Assembly: GCF_905147045.1 (NCBI RefSeq)
Contig: NC_065902.1
Coordinates: 8,811,377 to 8,875,376 of the forward strand
Reading direction: 5' to 3'
Length of the DNA stretch: 64,000 nucleotides
Source of the DNA: Nymphalis io
Taxonomy: Eukaryota; Arthropoda; Insecta; Lepidoptera; Nymphalidae
A program made the translations under genes and the position numbers. Below are positions 23,441-36,330 of the stretch, one piece after another. Every line of letters begins with the position of its first letter. The stretch's first letter is position 1. Under the pieces are notes generated by a model that searched no databases, had not been told where the DNA came from, and saw nothing but the letters and a program-made list of their open reading frames with translations.

Positions 23441-25161
23441 GTGAGGGCAGAAGAAAATATAAAAAATTCTCATCTGTATTTCAAAATATTGATTGTAATT
23501 CTGCGTAGAAATAAAAACATACAGGTAAATTAAAAATAAAGCCAGTAGAAAAGAAAGTAGAAAAATACACCAAAGGCAAGGAAAATGTAGGTCTGGAGAT
23601 TAGATTATTTGAAGATAAAAAGAAAGAAATATAAAGAACGTATTTCTTTTGTACGGAAAGACACGAGTACATGAGAATCCAGATCATGATAAACATTTAT
23701 TATGGCTCTCCAGTATGGTGTAAGGCAAATATTTGACAAGACTGAATTCGCTATCGTCAGCGCAGACTCGTGACTGGGTTACTACTCAAATTATACATCA
23801 CGCGATCAGCACATAAAATTAAATTAGGAATCAGCAGCAGTCTATATCCTTATCAGAATGGAATATCTAATATTGATGAATATAAGCACAAAGAAAATGT
23901 ATAACAGAGTACGTGATCCCTTAGCGAGTCAAATATCAATAAGACGCCGCAGTCGAGCAACCAAATGTGGTTCTTTGAAAGAGCTCACTTATAAAGAGAA
24001 CGAGAGATATATGATAATTTTAAATTTCAATAAGCGATCGCTGAATATCTTTTACAATATATTTTATAAAACATTGAATAATTTCAGTCTTAACGTATAG
24101 AGCATTATTTTCTATTTTTTAAATGTATTCTTTCGCTCGAAAGTTATTTGCTTTCACTGTTTTTAATTTGTAATGTCCGGAACTAATACGCTTATGAATT
24201 TTAATATATACGACTGTGTTATACAGTGGTTCGCATTAATCTGTAAAAAAAATCTCTAATATTAAATATAATTTGTGAGATTTACCGTTATACCATTTGC
24301 GCTCAATGTAACGTGGGGTGACTTCCCTTGTTTTGGCTGATATATACTAACCTTCAAACCTTTAAAATATGCTAAAATTTTATATTATTAATATATCATA
24401 TATAAGCAGGTAACATAAAACAGGGATTGACTAAAGTTTTTTTACTAATTTTTTAAATAATCGAATATATAGCGACCGTACTGCGACGGGGAACAAATCC
24501 TATACCAAAGACAGGTTTTTTAATATAATTCGTAAAAAACTGTCGAAATGATATTTTTGATAAACTGCAACGATCCAAAATAACCCATTCATTTTAAGGA
24601 CATATATTAAAAGCAAGTTAATGATAATGATCCATTGTTGCAATATTTAATATAAACAATAATTACGTATTTTAATTCCACCGAGTCCACATTATACAAT
24701 AATACACAAAAAAGACAATTACAAGTTGCAGGAAATAAATAAAACTAATGTGGAATATCCTGCATATATGTTACATACATTAATTGTACATTATATTATG
24801 AATATCAGTTAAACCTTAATATGCGAAAAATTGTGTTTTATACTTTATCGGGAAAACGATAACGTCGTCACACATAACAAGGTAGACTTTTAAATAACTT
24901 TTATAATTCGGTAAATAAACTTAGAAACAAAATTATCTCGATAACTTGTTAACCTCGGAAAACGGGAAAGGAATCCAAAATATAAGTACATAACGAATCA
25001 AATATTGTACAACTAGATAGAACTTACTTAGTAACCGTGAGTGTTTGTTTATGTGTCGTGTTTAAAATGTGTTATTTACATGCATTGTCTATAAATGACT
25101 TTATTAATAGCAGGACGTTGGTATTTATAAATGCTAATTCTGTTCAAGGCAGGACATACGT

Positions 25162-25164
<3 letters not shown>
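23441..25164. other. Unassigned AT-rich stretch
   Basis: Only short frames are present (for example 23858-24100, 80 codons, Arg/Lys/Asn-rich, no domain). No repeat family is recognised. Confidence 0.5.

Positions 25165-25201
<37 letters not shown>
25165..25201. repeat. AT dinucleotide microsatellite
   Basis: About 18 perfect AT units. The Tyr-Ile repeats of the reading frame across it are an artefact of this tract. Confidence 0.95.
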
Positions 25202-25202
<1 letters not shown>

Positions 25203-27385
25203 GTAATAACAGGAAAAATTAGATCAATGACCGAAATCGCTCAACTTATTATCTATTTTATATTTGTTTAACACTTTAAAATATATAAACCAAATATTAT
25301 ACAAGATATTCATATCGCCTTCACCTTTTCTATGACTACAATTTATCCATTAACTATCCAGCGACCTTACGGTACTTTGTTAAAAAAACCACTGATTGCG
25401 TCGACTCACTCGATTCGGGCAAAGGTTAGTCATCATTAAAGAACCTGCACGATAGACCATGAATAAAACGAAATTCGTAAGAGACTTTGCATGCATGGAC
25501 TTGGCATAGACATAAAGGCATATTTTATTGTGTTGAATTTGTTGAATATTGAGCGATATTTTGAAATAGTTAAAAATACGAGTAATATATGAACATAAAA
25601 ATATTTAGTTAGTCGTCCGACATTTTTTTCAGTCCAAAAAGTGTTTTTTTATTGTTTGCTAAATCAAAGATTTCTATGTCCGGCAAGGAAAATCTACTAC
25701 TACTACTACAAATTTACTTAAAGACGTGCATCAACTCTTTGTACATCATATTTAAAGTCTATTTTTTTATTATATGATAAATCTTAACAGTATGAAATTG
25801 TGTATTTCCCTGAGTTTAACGAAAACCTGGCTAATTGGATATGTTATTTCCTATTAAGACTTTAGTGTTATATTTTATTTCGCTAACAGCTTGCTCATGG
25901 TCAATATCATTATATTCAAAGAACAGTTCTGCCCGCTTCTTTGCTAGTTTGGCTAAGGAAATACGCTCTTTGATTATTGAACAAAAAGACTTCAATTTTT
26001 AGATCAAATATATTCTGAAAGGCAAAGCAGTGCTGGGCGAGTTATGAGAAAAAAAAGGTTCCGCGGCATCGCTAGAACCCGAGCACAATCTTCGCAGGGA
26101 TTCTGCGTAACTCGGTCCATGCTTCCATATATGGTAGGTATCTTTGAAAAGATATGACTTTCAACATTCCAAGTTTCAGCAAAATCTATCTAATGTCAGG
26201 CAGACTACAATCTTTAGTTACAAAATGTGTTTATTGTTGGTTAATATAATTACCTACGTTGCATGATTTCGCCAACTTCTAAGTATACGCCTCGTTTAAA
26301 TTTTACTATTCATCATGTTTTTGTACTAACCTCACTCACGTACGGTCCGTGGCTGTGTCGTTGTACAATGCATCTTACTGGACGTCCAACATTATAATAT
26401 AAACCGGGTCGAGATGAATCGAGCAATATTCATTTTAATATATACCTATCAATATTATGTTTAAAAAAACAATACTATATAACAATACTATATTGTTGAT
26501 ATTTAATAACTGCACCCGTCGATTCAAAAAATAAAATAGTGTGTAACTTCCTTAACATCTTAAATCAGTGGATTTACCGGTTGAGGTCGAGCTATTGTAT
26601 GCCTTATAATTTTTTGCTGAATTGTTATTGTTCAAAATTCACGATAAGCCACAGCCTTTAAACGGTAAAGCTTTGCAACTTGTGGCATTGTGATGGCATA
26701 TGTATAATGGGATAGGTTGTTTCATCAGAAAATATTTATAAATATTTCCAAATGGATTTCATGTTGTGTTGAAAACAATCTGCTTTATCTTACTTTGTTC
26801 GTGTTGTTTTTTGGTTGTTTTTATTTTTCGTACGTATGTTAATAAATCAAGGTGTTCAACTATCACTACGATGATTTAATGAATCAATTCACTTGTTTAA
26901 GTTCGTAAAGTCAGACATGGTAGATTTAAATACATAATTTTTAAACAGCTGTTACACCGTTATGTTAAACCGTCATGTTTAATGCTCATGATTTAAGGTG
27001 ACCTGTCAGAAATTAGTAAAGAACAGTCTCATTTATTCTAGTTTTTTAGGAACAAAACCAAAATTATGAGGGGTTTATTATGGTACAGATGCAAATACAA
27101 ATTCTGTTGGTTACATAATATATCTCGATCTATAATTTTCTTATTATTATTGGATATTTTTTTATAATTTTAATTATTTAAACCTCTCAGAAAGGCCTTC
27201 CAACTAACAGACGCAATTAATTTATATTACATAAACAATCAGAGATTCATATCGGTCTTGGACGTGTACTATAGGTATATAGATCATAAGTCGAAGTAAT
27301 CCCTGATAGGCCATTGACATGCATAAACTGCAATTCATACAAGATCTAACTTCTAATCTACGATTCGACATATAAGGTTATCTCA
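25202..27385. other. Unassigned AT-rich stretch
   Basis: No gene is seen. There is a CTA triplet run near 25693-25710. The piece at about 26025-26220 (GC-richer, with ttccgcggcatcgctagaac) may be a decayed dispersed repeat, but I cannot place it. Confidence 0.45.
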
Positions 27386-27688
27386 GTAACAGTAACAGCC
27401 TGTTAATGTCCCACTGCTGGGCTACGGCCTCCTCTCCATTTTGAAGAGAAGGTTTGGAGCTTATTCCACCACGCTGCTCCAATGCGGGTTGGTAGAATAC
27501 ACATGTGGCAAAATTTCAATGAAATTAGACACATGCAGGTTTCATCACGATGTTTTCCTTCACCGTCAAGCACGAGATGAATTATAATCACAAATTAAGC
27601 ACATGAAAATTCAGTGATCCTTGCCCGGATTTGAACCCACGATCATCGGTTAAGATTCACGCGTTCTTACCACTGGGCCATCTCGGCT
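27386..27688 (-). repeat. SINE A, full-length copy
   Basis: The reverse complement of SINE A is complete from the tail (cagtaacagtaacagcctgt) to the head end ccatctcggct, followed by a T run. It is close in sequence to the copies at 37143 and 37878. Confidence 0.93.
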
Positions 27689-28207
27689 TTTTTTTATGCC
27701 CCCAGATTATCTCGTTAAATAATAATTAGTCTTTCGACTAATTTCGACACACAATTATTCAACAGTGTAAAATCTATCTAGATATATAAACGAAGGGTTC
27801 TTACAATTAAAAAGCACCATATGAAAGTTACAGTTAAGGACATGACGTAAAACCATAAAGTTTTCACACACTTAATAAATAACAATAAGCAAAGCTTGTC
27901 AACATAAATGTGTTTTGTATGATTATATTATATGATTTATTGTTATAATATAAACAAAGATGCGTTATGTGTTAATAATACATTTCATTTTAAACATTTG
28001 CAAGATACTACGATGTCAATTGCTATAATAAACGAAACAAAAACATCAGTTTCACTCGTAACGAGTACAAGGCTTAGAAAATTTAAAGATAAATGTGTAT
28101 AATTTAAAGAACATACACGATGATATTTTTTAACTTGAAATGACATACCTCCATATGTATGTACCTCTACATTAAATTTCAATAGTAAAGTAACAGCAAA
28201 AATGTGT
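27689..28207. other. Unassigned AT-rich stretch
   Basis: It consists of AT-rich sequence with no recognised feature, between two SINE A insertions in opposite orientation. Confidence 0.5.
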
Positions 28208-28300
28208 AAATGTCCAACTGCTAGGCAAAGACATCCCCAGCCGCATCCTTTCGAGGTTTCGAGCTGTGGATACACATGTGGCTTATTTTCGTCCGACAAA
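28208..28300 (-). repeat. SINE A 3' fragment, inverted
   Basis: The stretch tgtccaactgctaggcaaag, then a shortened gaggtttcgagct, then gatacacatgtggc is the reverse complement of a SINE A 3' half with a deletion. It lies just before a plus-strand copy. Confidence 0.6.
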
Positions 28301-28312
28301 TAAAGGTTAAAA

Positions 28313-28606
28313 TGCCCAGTGGTAAGAACGCGTGAATCTTAACCGATGATCGTGGGTTCAAATCCGGGCAAGCACCACTGACTTTTCGTATGCTTAATTT
28401 GTGATTATAATTCATCTCGTGCTTGACGGTAAAGGAAAACATTGTGAGGAAACTTGCATGTATCCAAATTCACTGAAATAATGCCACATGTGTATTCCAC
28501 CAACCCGCATTGGAGCAGCGTGGTGGAATAAGCACCAAAACCTTCTCCTCAAAAAGAGAGAGGAGGCCTTAGCCCAGCAGTGGAACATTCACAGGCTGTT
28601 ACTGTA
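28313..28606 (+). repeat. SINE A, nearly full-length copy
   Basis: It starts at tgcccagtggtaagaacgcg, about 10 bases inside the usual 5' end, and keeps the B box, the cttgacggtaaaggaaaaca middle and the full 3' end to gctgttactgt. Confidence 0.93.
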
Positions 28607-28825
28607 AAATCTTAAAGTTATATATAAAACACTTAAAGTAATTCGAAAGTCTATTGTCGAAAGTTTTTCTATGAAATTTTCCCATTTGCCAGCGTTGCCT
28701 TCCAGCGTCATCTTTAAAAAAAACACATATTATCTTCGAATATTGTCCACCTTTACGTATCTTCATCCTTTTTTGTTACGTATATCATTCATTACATTTT
28801 GTGCAATAAAGTATAAGTAATTAAA

Positions 28826-28938
28826 ATTCCACCAACCCGCATTGGAGCAGCGTGGTGGAATAAGCTCCAAACCTTCTCCTCAAAAAGGGAGAGGAGGCCT
28901 TAGCCCAGCAGTGGGACATTGACAGGCTGTTACTACTT
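28826..28938 (+). repeat. SINE A copy, 3' end only
   Basis: The 3' third begins at aattccaccaacccgcattg and is nearly identical to other young copies. The tail is a TAC-type repeat (gttactacttactactaa). Confidence 0.9.
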
Positions 28939-30044
28939 ACTACTAATTAAAATTGTTTATTTTTCAGTCATTAAGGTACTCGAAATGTAAGTTCTTTGTG
29001 TCCTATGTTAACAGATAATTTATATATTCTTGAATAAATCTAGACCCATTCAAGGAATAACGATATCGCGGACTGAAAATATCAAAGATTAGCGTAAAAT
29101 ACAAAAAAAAAGTTATTAGAACCATTAATAGTGCTGATCTTTAAAAATATATTCATATCGCATTGTGAAATATCGATAAGCGACCTCGATCTACATTATA
29201 ATTGATTATCATATAAATCAGGTTGATTGAATTTAGATATCAAACCGGTTTGTCTTGTTGTTCGAAGGAGATGACACTCGTTATCACGAGATGTGGAAAT
29301 TAAAAAAAAGGGCGATATTAGCATTAACGACTTTTATTAAATGTCACTTAGCGACCTAGACGTTCGAAATAAAGTAGGTAATTAAAAATTATACATAATA
29401 TTATAATATCGATTTTTTTTTATGTATTGATATTGCCAACTCACACGAAACGACTATGGCGATAAACATTTAACTTTCACATCATTTCACTTTCCAAATT
29501 ATCATAGAATGCATAATATATTGCAACAAACTCTTTAATAAATACAACAAGAATATAACAAAAAGAACGTTAAAATATAATATATAAAATTAGGTTTCAA
29601 CTATTTTAATTTAAAAAAAGAACCCTCCAAAAACCTATACGCATTATCTAAGTATAAATTAAAAATCGAACAACGCATTACACTTAAAATGACATTAACT
29701 TCAATAATAAAAGTCGTTGTTTTTAGCATTAAGCAAAACTAAATTATACAGATAATTAAATATTAACAACTAAATAAAGATTATTGATTAATTGATTGCT
29801 CTTGGTATTTTATTTTGCTCAACACTTGGGTCAGGGTTACATTTACATGTCGGGGGCATCATAACACAAAACGTTAAAAAACATAATAACACATAGCATA
29901 TAGATTAAAATGATAATTTAAACACCAACTTAAGCATACATTTAACGAGTTTTATTATTTTCGAAACGCAATTATTGTAGAGTAAAATAATATTCACAAA
30001 ATATTGTAATTTGTCATTTAGTCTTCTCTTAAGTAAAAGGAATG
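28939..30044. other. Unassigned AT-rich stretch
   Basis: Unusually AT-rich even for this window. No frames or repeats are recognised. Confidence 0.5.
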
Positions 30045-30215
30045 GAGTTTATTCATCCACGCTTTACTACCGCTACACGTGTGGCAGAATTTCATGTCAC
30101 ACTTGCTTAATCCTCATGATATGTTCCTTTCAAATATCCAATACCAATAAGATTAATGAAAACTCAATGGTGCTTGCTCTGTAGATCCACGAGATCAGTC
30201 CATTAGGCTATTATT
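30045..30215 (-). repeat. Old SINE A copy
   Basis: Decayed reverse-complement landmarks are present: ggagtttattcatccacgct, ctacacgtgtggcagaattt, aaaactcaatggtgcttgct and a damaged head. Confidence 0.55.
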
Positions 30216-31283
30216 TACTTTAGGACCGCTTACGGGCTATTTATTTTAAAAATCGTAATTGATATCGCAATATATTACGTTAACAATACTGTATTTAAAC
30301 AATTTACGATTATCATGAAACCGTCACCGTTCCATAACGGAGTATGTTACCAAATCTAGGAAATTAAACAACAACTTCCTATTGTCGTTTCAGTTTGAGA
30401 AACTTTTTCAAAGAAAATTCTCGTGATAAAACTATCATTTGATAACATCGAACTGATTCGGTGATTTATCCAGCAGCTAGCTAGTAACTCTTTAATGGCT
30501 AGTGACTTGTAAGAGCTTTAAGCGGCTGATAAAACAATTAAACAGCACAGTCTCGTCTATAGCCCAAACAGTTAAGTAAGGCTATAAACAAGATGACGGC
30601 CATCACATTTATAATGATGGCCGTCATTTTCTCGTTGCGCGTCTCGTCTTGAGTTGCGCATCTAAATTCCCAGTTGCTTCATTACTATAATACATTATAA
30701 TACTGTGAATTGACCTAACAAACATTTGACATTTGAAAACATATTTATTATTTTTATTACTTATCTAAAAAAAATAATACAATAAATATTAAGAAAATAA
30801 ATTACTGTGAATAGTATATGTTATGCGAAATAACAAAATTGTCCATAATTAGCAAGAATGAGTAAATCTTTATAGACATACTATATTTAACATCATTGTA
30901 ACGAGATAGACTTTGTTCGTTTATTTCGAAGTAACATGGACATTACTAATCCAATTGATAGGTAATATTTTTTTTATTCGCTTCTAGTTTCAGAACTAAT
31001 AAATAATATGAATTTTACATGTTCAAGTTTTAAATCGCAAGTTTAATTAAGCAAGTTAATAGACGTTACCGCAGTGGACGATGGAAGACGCGTGTAACTC
31101 CCAAACACCTCGTGACCACAACACGTGTAGTTCTGTCGACTGGTGTAGTCGGACAAAATAAAGAAAAGATATGGTCATAATGATATGGTGATCGGTCAAA
31201 GCCCGAATATAATATATAAAATGGATTACATACTACGCGAAAAATAACAGTAATATTTAATAAAGAGTTTTAGACTTAAAAGA
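30216..31283. other. Unassigned stretch with a GC-rich hairpin
   Basis: A perfect 13-bp hairpin, atgacggccatca (30593-30605) with tgatggccgtcat (30615-30627) and a 9-base loop, stands out from AT-rich surroundings. The patch at about 31065-31160 is GC-richer. No gene is recognised. Confidence 0.5.
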
Positions 31284-31392
31284 ACAGAGCATTCTTCCCG
31301 ACTGTACTGGCCGTCGTCGCGTTTGGACTCTACTACCACTTACCATCAGGTGGAGTAGAGTCATTTGCCATCCCGGCGCATATAAAAAAAAG
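31284..31392 (+). mobile_element. CR1/jockey-like LINE, 3' UTR end
   Basis: The stretch cattcttcccgactgtactg, gccgtcgtcgcgtttgg, the stem-loop ctctactaccac...gtggagtagag, catcccggcgcatat and eight A matches the UTR at 23280-23376 but keeps the stem-loop. It shares accacttaccatcaggtgg with element C. Confidence 0.8.
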
Positions 31393-31497
31393 CCATTTTT
31401 TATGTTAAGATTTGCTGCTTTGGCTCAACTCTAACTATAATCGCATTAGAGTATTTCTTTATAACTAAATATTTTAAAAATATTATGAGATCGAAAC

Positions 31498-31680
31498 TAT
31501 TATTATAAATGCGAAAGTGAATTAGTTTATTTTTCATGTTTCCACAACTTAACTTTTTAACCGACCGTCATGAAAATTTTTCAACTTTTACAAGATGTAG
31601 GCTTGTCAGGGATACAAAAAAGGACGTAGGGTACTTAAAACCTGCCTTCCCCCCTCTACAAGCAGGTGGAAGCTAGTTAA
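31498..31680. repeat. Remnant of a common lepidopteran dispersed repeat
   Basis: Blocks tattataaatgcgaaagtga, accgaccgtcatgaaaattt, ggacgtagggtac and gtggaagctagtta occur in the order familiar from a high-copy moth and butterfly repeat. The class is not settled here. Confidence 0.55.
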
Positions 31681-34600
31681 AGATAAATAAAATAAGATAA
31701 GATAATTTACTGGTGGTAGAGCTTTATGTAGGCTCGTCTGAGCCTGCACAAAAAATAAGAACTTACAGCTTTAGAATTTGCGAAGCCTTTAATATATCCG
31801 GAAATTTGGCCGCCGCACCGTGTGTCGTGGTCCGAAATACCTATTATTTATTATTTCAAGGTAATAATCTTACACTTATGATGTGCGCTAAATAAAGAAA
31901 TAATAATCAATACTAAGTCCCAGTTAATAACGTAATAAATACGAAAGTCGACTATACTCGTAACTATAAGTACAAAAACAGACATGTTTAGAAAAAAAAA
32001 TAATTAAGCGTTGTATTCCACTCGTTATATATTCACGTGAAGACCTTAAAATCCGCATAAAGACCGGCTGTCATCAATTTTGATTGTTGATTCTTACATT
32101 ACAGGCACTATGAGTCCTGATTCTATTAATCAATTAATTGAAAAATTATAATAAAATGATAAAAAAAACTAGTTTGTGATTTATTCCTTTTTATTCAACC
32201 AACTACCTGGATGTCAAATTTGAACTTTCTAGGTCATCTGGAACTGGGTTAGAGTTTTAATCTATAGGTAAGTCAGTGATAAAAATGACGATTTTTGGAC
32301 GTTAATATCTAAATAACCGTGTGCAGTGTGTTTATGAAATTTAGAGCACATATGTATCTCGCAAGTCTCAATATATGAGATGTTTATGAGAAATAGTTTT
32401 TGAGTTATGAGGGGGTCAAAAGTGGTTCCAAATGGTTCGTGCTGCTCGCCAGTTCTGTTTGCTTGAACTTGGATTGACAAGCTACCGCGTGTCTAGATTC
32501 AAGAAGATACAGCGCATTTCGAAGAAAATACAATATTAGTATATTAATAACTGCGCTTCGCAGTTTCACCCGCTTTGACGTGGCAAACGTTAATGACTTC
32601 ATGTTCTTGTTATAATATATAAAGGGTTCGATGTCATTGTAATAAGCTGAGAGAGCATCTAGTTGTAGAGTGGAGAATATACGAAGAGAATTTTGAGTTG
32701 ATAGCAAGAAAAGCAAACCATTAATTAAACAAACCGTATAATACACAATAGACAAGACACCAGGAAGAAAATCTTACTTTACAAATACGGTAGCAAACAT
32801 CGGAGATCATTAGGTATATGTTACACTATATGACATTTACAATTCGATTAGTAGGTTAAATGTTATTGTAAGCAATCGTTAAGGTAATTTTAAACAAATG
32901 ATATAAAACTTTATTGATGTGCATAAAAGCACTAAGATGATTGCTCGGTACACGGTAGGGTTAACTGAGAGTTTGAGCGTCAGATGACGTCAGCGTAAGA
33001 TTTGTTAGTCGTTTATGTGTGCGTGAGATCGGTACATGAGCTTACACCTATATTTACACATCAATTCTCGTGAGTACGTTGGTACTTTAACCATTTTTTT
33101 CTTAACTCTCTTATACAAAAATACATATTTGTCCGAAATAAAATAAAGTTACAAATATCAAGTTATCCGCTCGGCTTCATCGCCTACACATTTAATGTCC
33201 GGCTAAAGTTATTTTTTGAATGTCAGAGAAAATGTTCATCTGACAAGTGAGTCTTTTGTATTAATATGAACTAGCGATCCGCCCCGGCTTCGCATGGATG
33301 GAGTTTTCTAATAGAGACGAAAACTATTAATTCGAATGATATACTGTATAAGACAATTTAATGTATATTATATGCCCAACATAACTAACATATTTGATTG
33401 AGTAAAGAATAATAAAATCTAAAATAGATATAAATAGTGAGTGTACCTTATAGGATAGGCACCTGCTTTCGCGGACTTTTCTGTATGTCTTTTTAAAACG
33501 TACAATTTTTAAAAACATTGTTTTGATGTAGCTCCTAAGTTTCTGTAATGTTACTAGTTGTATGCTTACATAGCTCATGTATATATATATAACAATTTTT
33601 TGGACAACACGCCGTCATCGTTCAGACATTTTTTATAAAATAGTTACATTAATTATGTACTAGTATATAAACCATAATATTTCATAAATCTTCGTTAATC
33701 GCTCTTTATCCGCTCTTTCTATTAGTAAAACACTTCCAATTATTTTCTTGAAAGAAGTAAGCGGATATACAAACAGAGACAGACAGCGATTTACATTATA
33801 TTATTTATAGATACAGATTATATTAATATTATTTTTTATATTTTTTTTTTTACAAATATAACAACATTTAAATATCTTATGATTTTAATAAACACTATTA
33901 TGCAAAGGGTTGACACCACTTCAGATTCTTCCCCTACGATAAGTAACGCAATCCAGTTCGCGCAGAAAATTACACCGGTCTCAAAAATGTACCGTACTTA
34001 AAATTCAAGGCTGTCTACCGTGTGATATTAAAGCTGCTAAAAATCAAAAATCATAAAGACGTATTTAACATTACAATGATAAATGAGCCGGCCTTTCTTT
34101 TCGTATATGTATGTAATGTACCGTTACACGCAAACGTTTAATTACGCAAACTGGTTTATGCAAAAAAGCGCAAAGTAATAATTGACAATCATAAGCGTGT
34201 GATCGCACCTTTATTACGTAATTTTAAACACCCATCAGCATTTTATTACATTACTGTTATAAATTAACACTTACTTTTATTTATTACTGATTACGTTACA
34301 ATTCATTTTATTATATTTTTTATATAACATGAATAATATACTACAGAATCTTGTAGAAGTATTTTACCACGAAGGCTCGTAACGATGCATCACCTGACCT
34401 TTAGCATCGCGTGCCTTTACATCCGGGTCAAATGAGATCTATAGATACTTGTGCTAATATATACGAAGGAGCAGACGGAGAATAATGTAACAGGTTTTTA
34501 AATATATCTGTAATTATATTTATCTAAATTTAAACTTAAATTAATAATTTTGTTTCGAATCTTTCAAAGATCTTTATGATAAAAAAGAATGTGATATAAA

Positions 34601-34829
34601 TTAATTATTCGGTTCGTTATTTTCTGTTATTTTAATAAGAAGTAAGTAAGAGACAGTAAATTTAAAACTTTAATTATGTATTACGACTTCGTTACGTATA
34701 ATCTTAATTAATGCAAAGCGAATTGCGCTGCATTGTGTAGTTTTATCTAAATCATGCATATAATTTGCCATAACTATGATAAGTTATATTTTTAAAGTAT
34801 TTTATTACTCAATATCCATATAGTATAAG
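31681..34829. other. Mostly unassigned, with small repeat scraps
   Basis: Short scraps of dispersed repeats lie at 32532-32580 (ctgcgcttcgcagtttcacc), 33268-33300 (gatccgccccggcttcgcat) and 33755-33815. A CRE-type tgacgtca lies at 32985-32992 in a GC-richer patch. Frames at 32405-32755 and 33327-33578 on the minus strand overlap or adjoin these scraps and are not supported as genes. Confidence 0.45.
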
Positions 34830-35050
34830 CTAACAGCGTCACGCGGTTCCATCCGCGTTAAATGTCACTGAGCAGCGAAGCTCCTTGACAGCATGGGTCG
34901 TAGCGTGATAACCTTTCTTACTAAATGGGTTTTTTGGGCGTAAAAATATTTTATTTGAAATTAGTCTGACAGATCTTGTAATTAGCGCATTCAAACACAC
35001 AAACTCATTACCATTATACTATTTCTTTAGACCTAATAAAATTGAATTAT
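34830..35050. repeat. Remnant of a common lepidopteran dispersed repeat
   Basis: The stretch cacgcggttccatccgcgtt, aaatgtcactgagc, agcatgggtcgtagcgtgat, aacctttcttactaaatggg and ttagcgcattcaaacacaca is a clear, moderately decayed copy of a repeat I know from many lepidopteran genomes. No family name is claimed. Confidence 0.6.
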
Positions 35051-35952
35051 ATACATCAAATATTTTCATTTTTTTTAACTGTCTTTGTCAAACTATTTTT
35101 TAATCAGTTAGTGTGATTTAATTTAAAAGTAAAAAAAAAATACAATAAATTCAAAATATGATATTACATTAATGTTAAATGAAGATAATAATTTCAAAAC
35201 GAATAAACATTTGCATGAAAGAGAACTCTGTTAGGTTAGAAAGTGACATAAAAGGTGTAAATATGTATATGAGAATCTTTAGTTCACATGCGGTCAGATG
35301 CGCAGTTATACAAGCCGTTGCGCAAGACCTTTCACCAGGAATGGAACCTAGACTTGTTCCACTGAGATAATTGATTTCGATCTAACTGTTTCGGAAACAA
35401 AAACAAAACAACGAAGACATGAAACCATTTCAGTTAGAATGTGTGAAAATTATATTTTATTTCAAGACATTCTTACGAAACGATCTTCAAATCTGACAGC
35501 TATTTGTAATAATACGATTTTATTAATAGAGAATTTGTCCCAAAGGATTCAGATACCGGAGCGAGGTTCACTACGCGTCTTGGTTTTCTTTATATCCATA
35601 ACGCTTTATTGTCGAATCGCATGATATGACTACGCCAATTACGCTCTGTGATCTTTCTGTGTTCGCCGCACCATGGGTGTTTTTATAAGATCCATAATTA
35701 ACAATTTCGCGATGGTGATATTTTAGTGATCACAACGCGTTGTGAGCTGTTTTGCTCGCTCAATTAACGTTTTAATAGTATTTGTAAATTATTTATGAGA
35801 ACAAAAGTCATCCATATAACACTATGAAAACACATACATAAACATTTTAAACATTTCATAAACAAAGTTTCTGAGAAATATTACCTCTTCACTAAGACTT
35901 CGTATCGTAGGTACCACGTTAGTCCAACGTAAATATATATATATATATATGT

Positions 35953-35991
<39 letters not shown>

Positions 35992-36262
35992 AGCAACACC
36001 ACACAAGGTGATTGACATCTTATGGGTTACTGGTCGGTTGTCAGACGTCAAGTTGTGAAAATATAAGAAGGGTATTTTATTATGCAACCGACTGATGGAA
36101 ACATAAAATATAATATCTAGCGACCCCCTTGGTCTCTTGTTCTCTTGCTCTCAGGACAGTTATACTTAATTAAATCAATATATTGGACGACAATGGCGGC
36201 CATTTATATAAATGTACATATATATAAATATACATGTCGTTTAATTATATTATAGCTCTAAC
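35051..36262. other. Unassigned stretch with microsatellite
   Basis: It includes a GC-richer patch at about 35560-35760 and the AT microsatellite listed next. Frames of about 60 codons show no domains. Confidence 0.45.
35933..35987. repeat. AT microsatellite with central gtatac
   Basis: An AT run is interrupted once by gtatac, which makes the tract largely palindromic around that hexamer. Confidence 0.95.
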
Positions 36263-36330
36263 TATTGCCTAGATTTGAATTTACGTCGTTCCCGTAAACC
36301 ACACGTTCCATCCACCCGGCCGAGTGGCTA
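36263..36330 (-). repeat. Very decayed SINE A head
   Basis: The stretch tgcctagatttgaatttacg, then cgttcccgtaaaccacacgt, then acccggccgag follows the reverse-complement head of SINE A with many changes. Support is weak. Confidence 0.35.

Noticed and set aside
25037..25222. Open frame with a Tyr-Ile repeat
   Set aside because: Created by the AT microsatellite at 25165-25201; the same holds for frames at 35822-36087 and 59008-59213.
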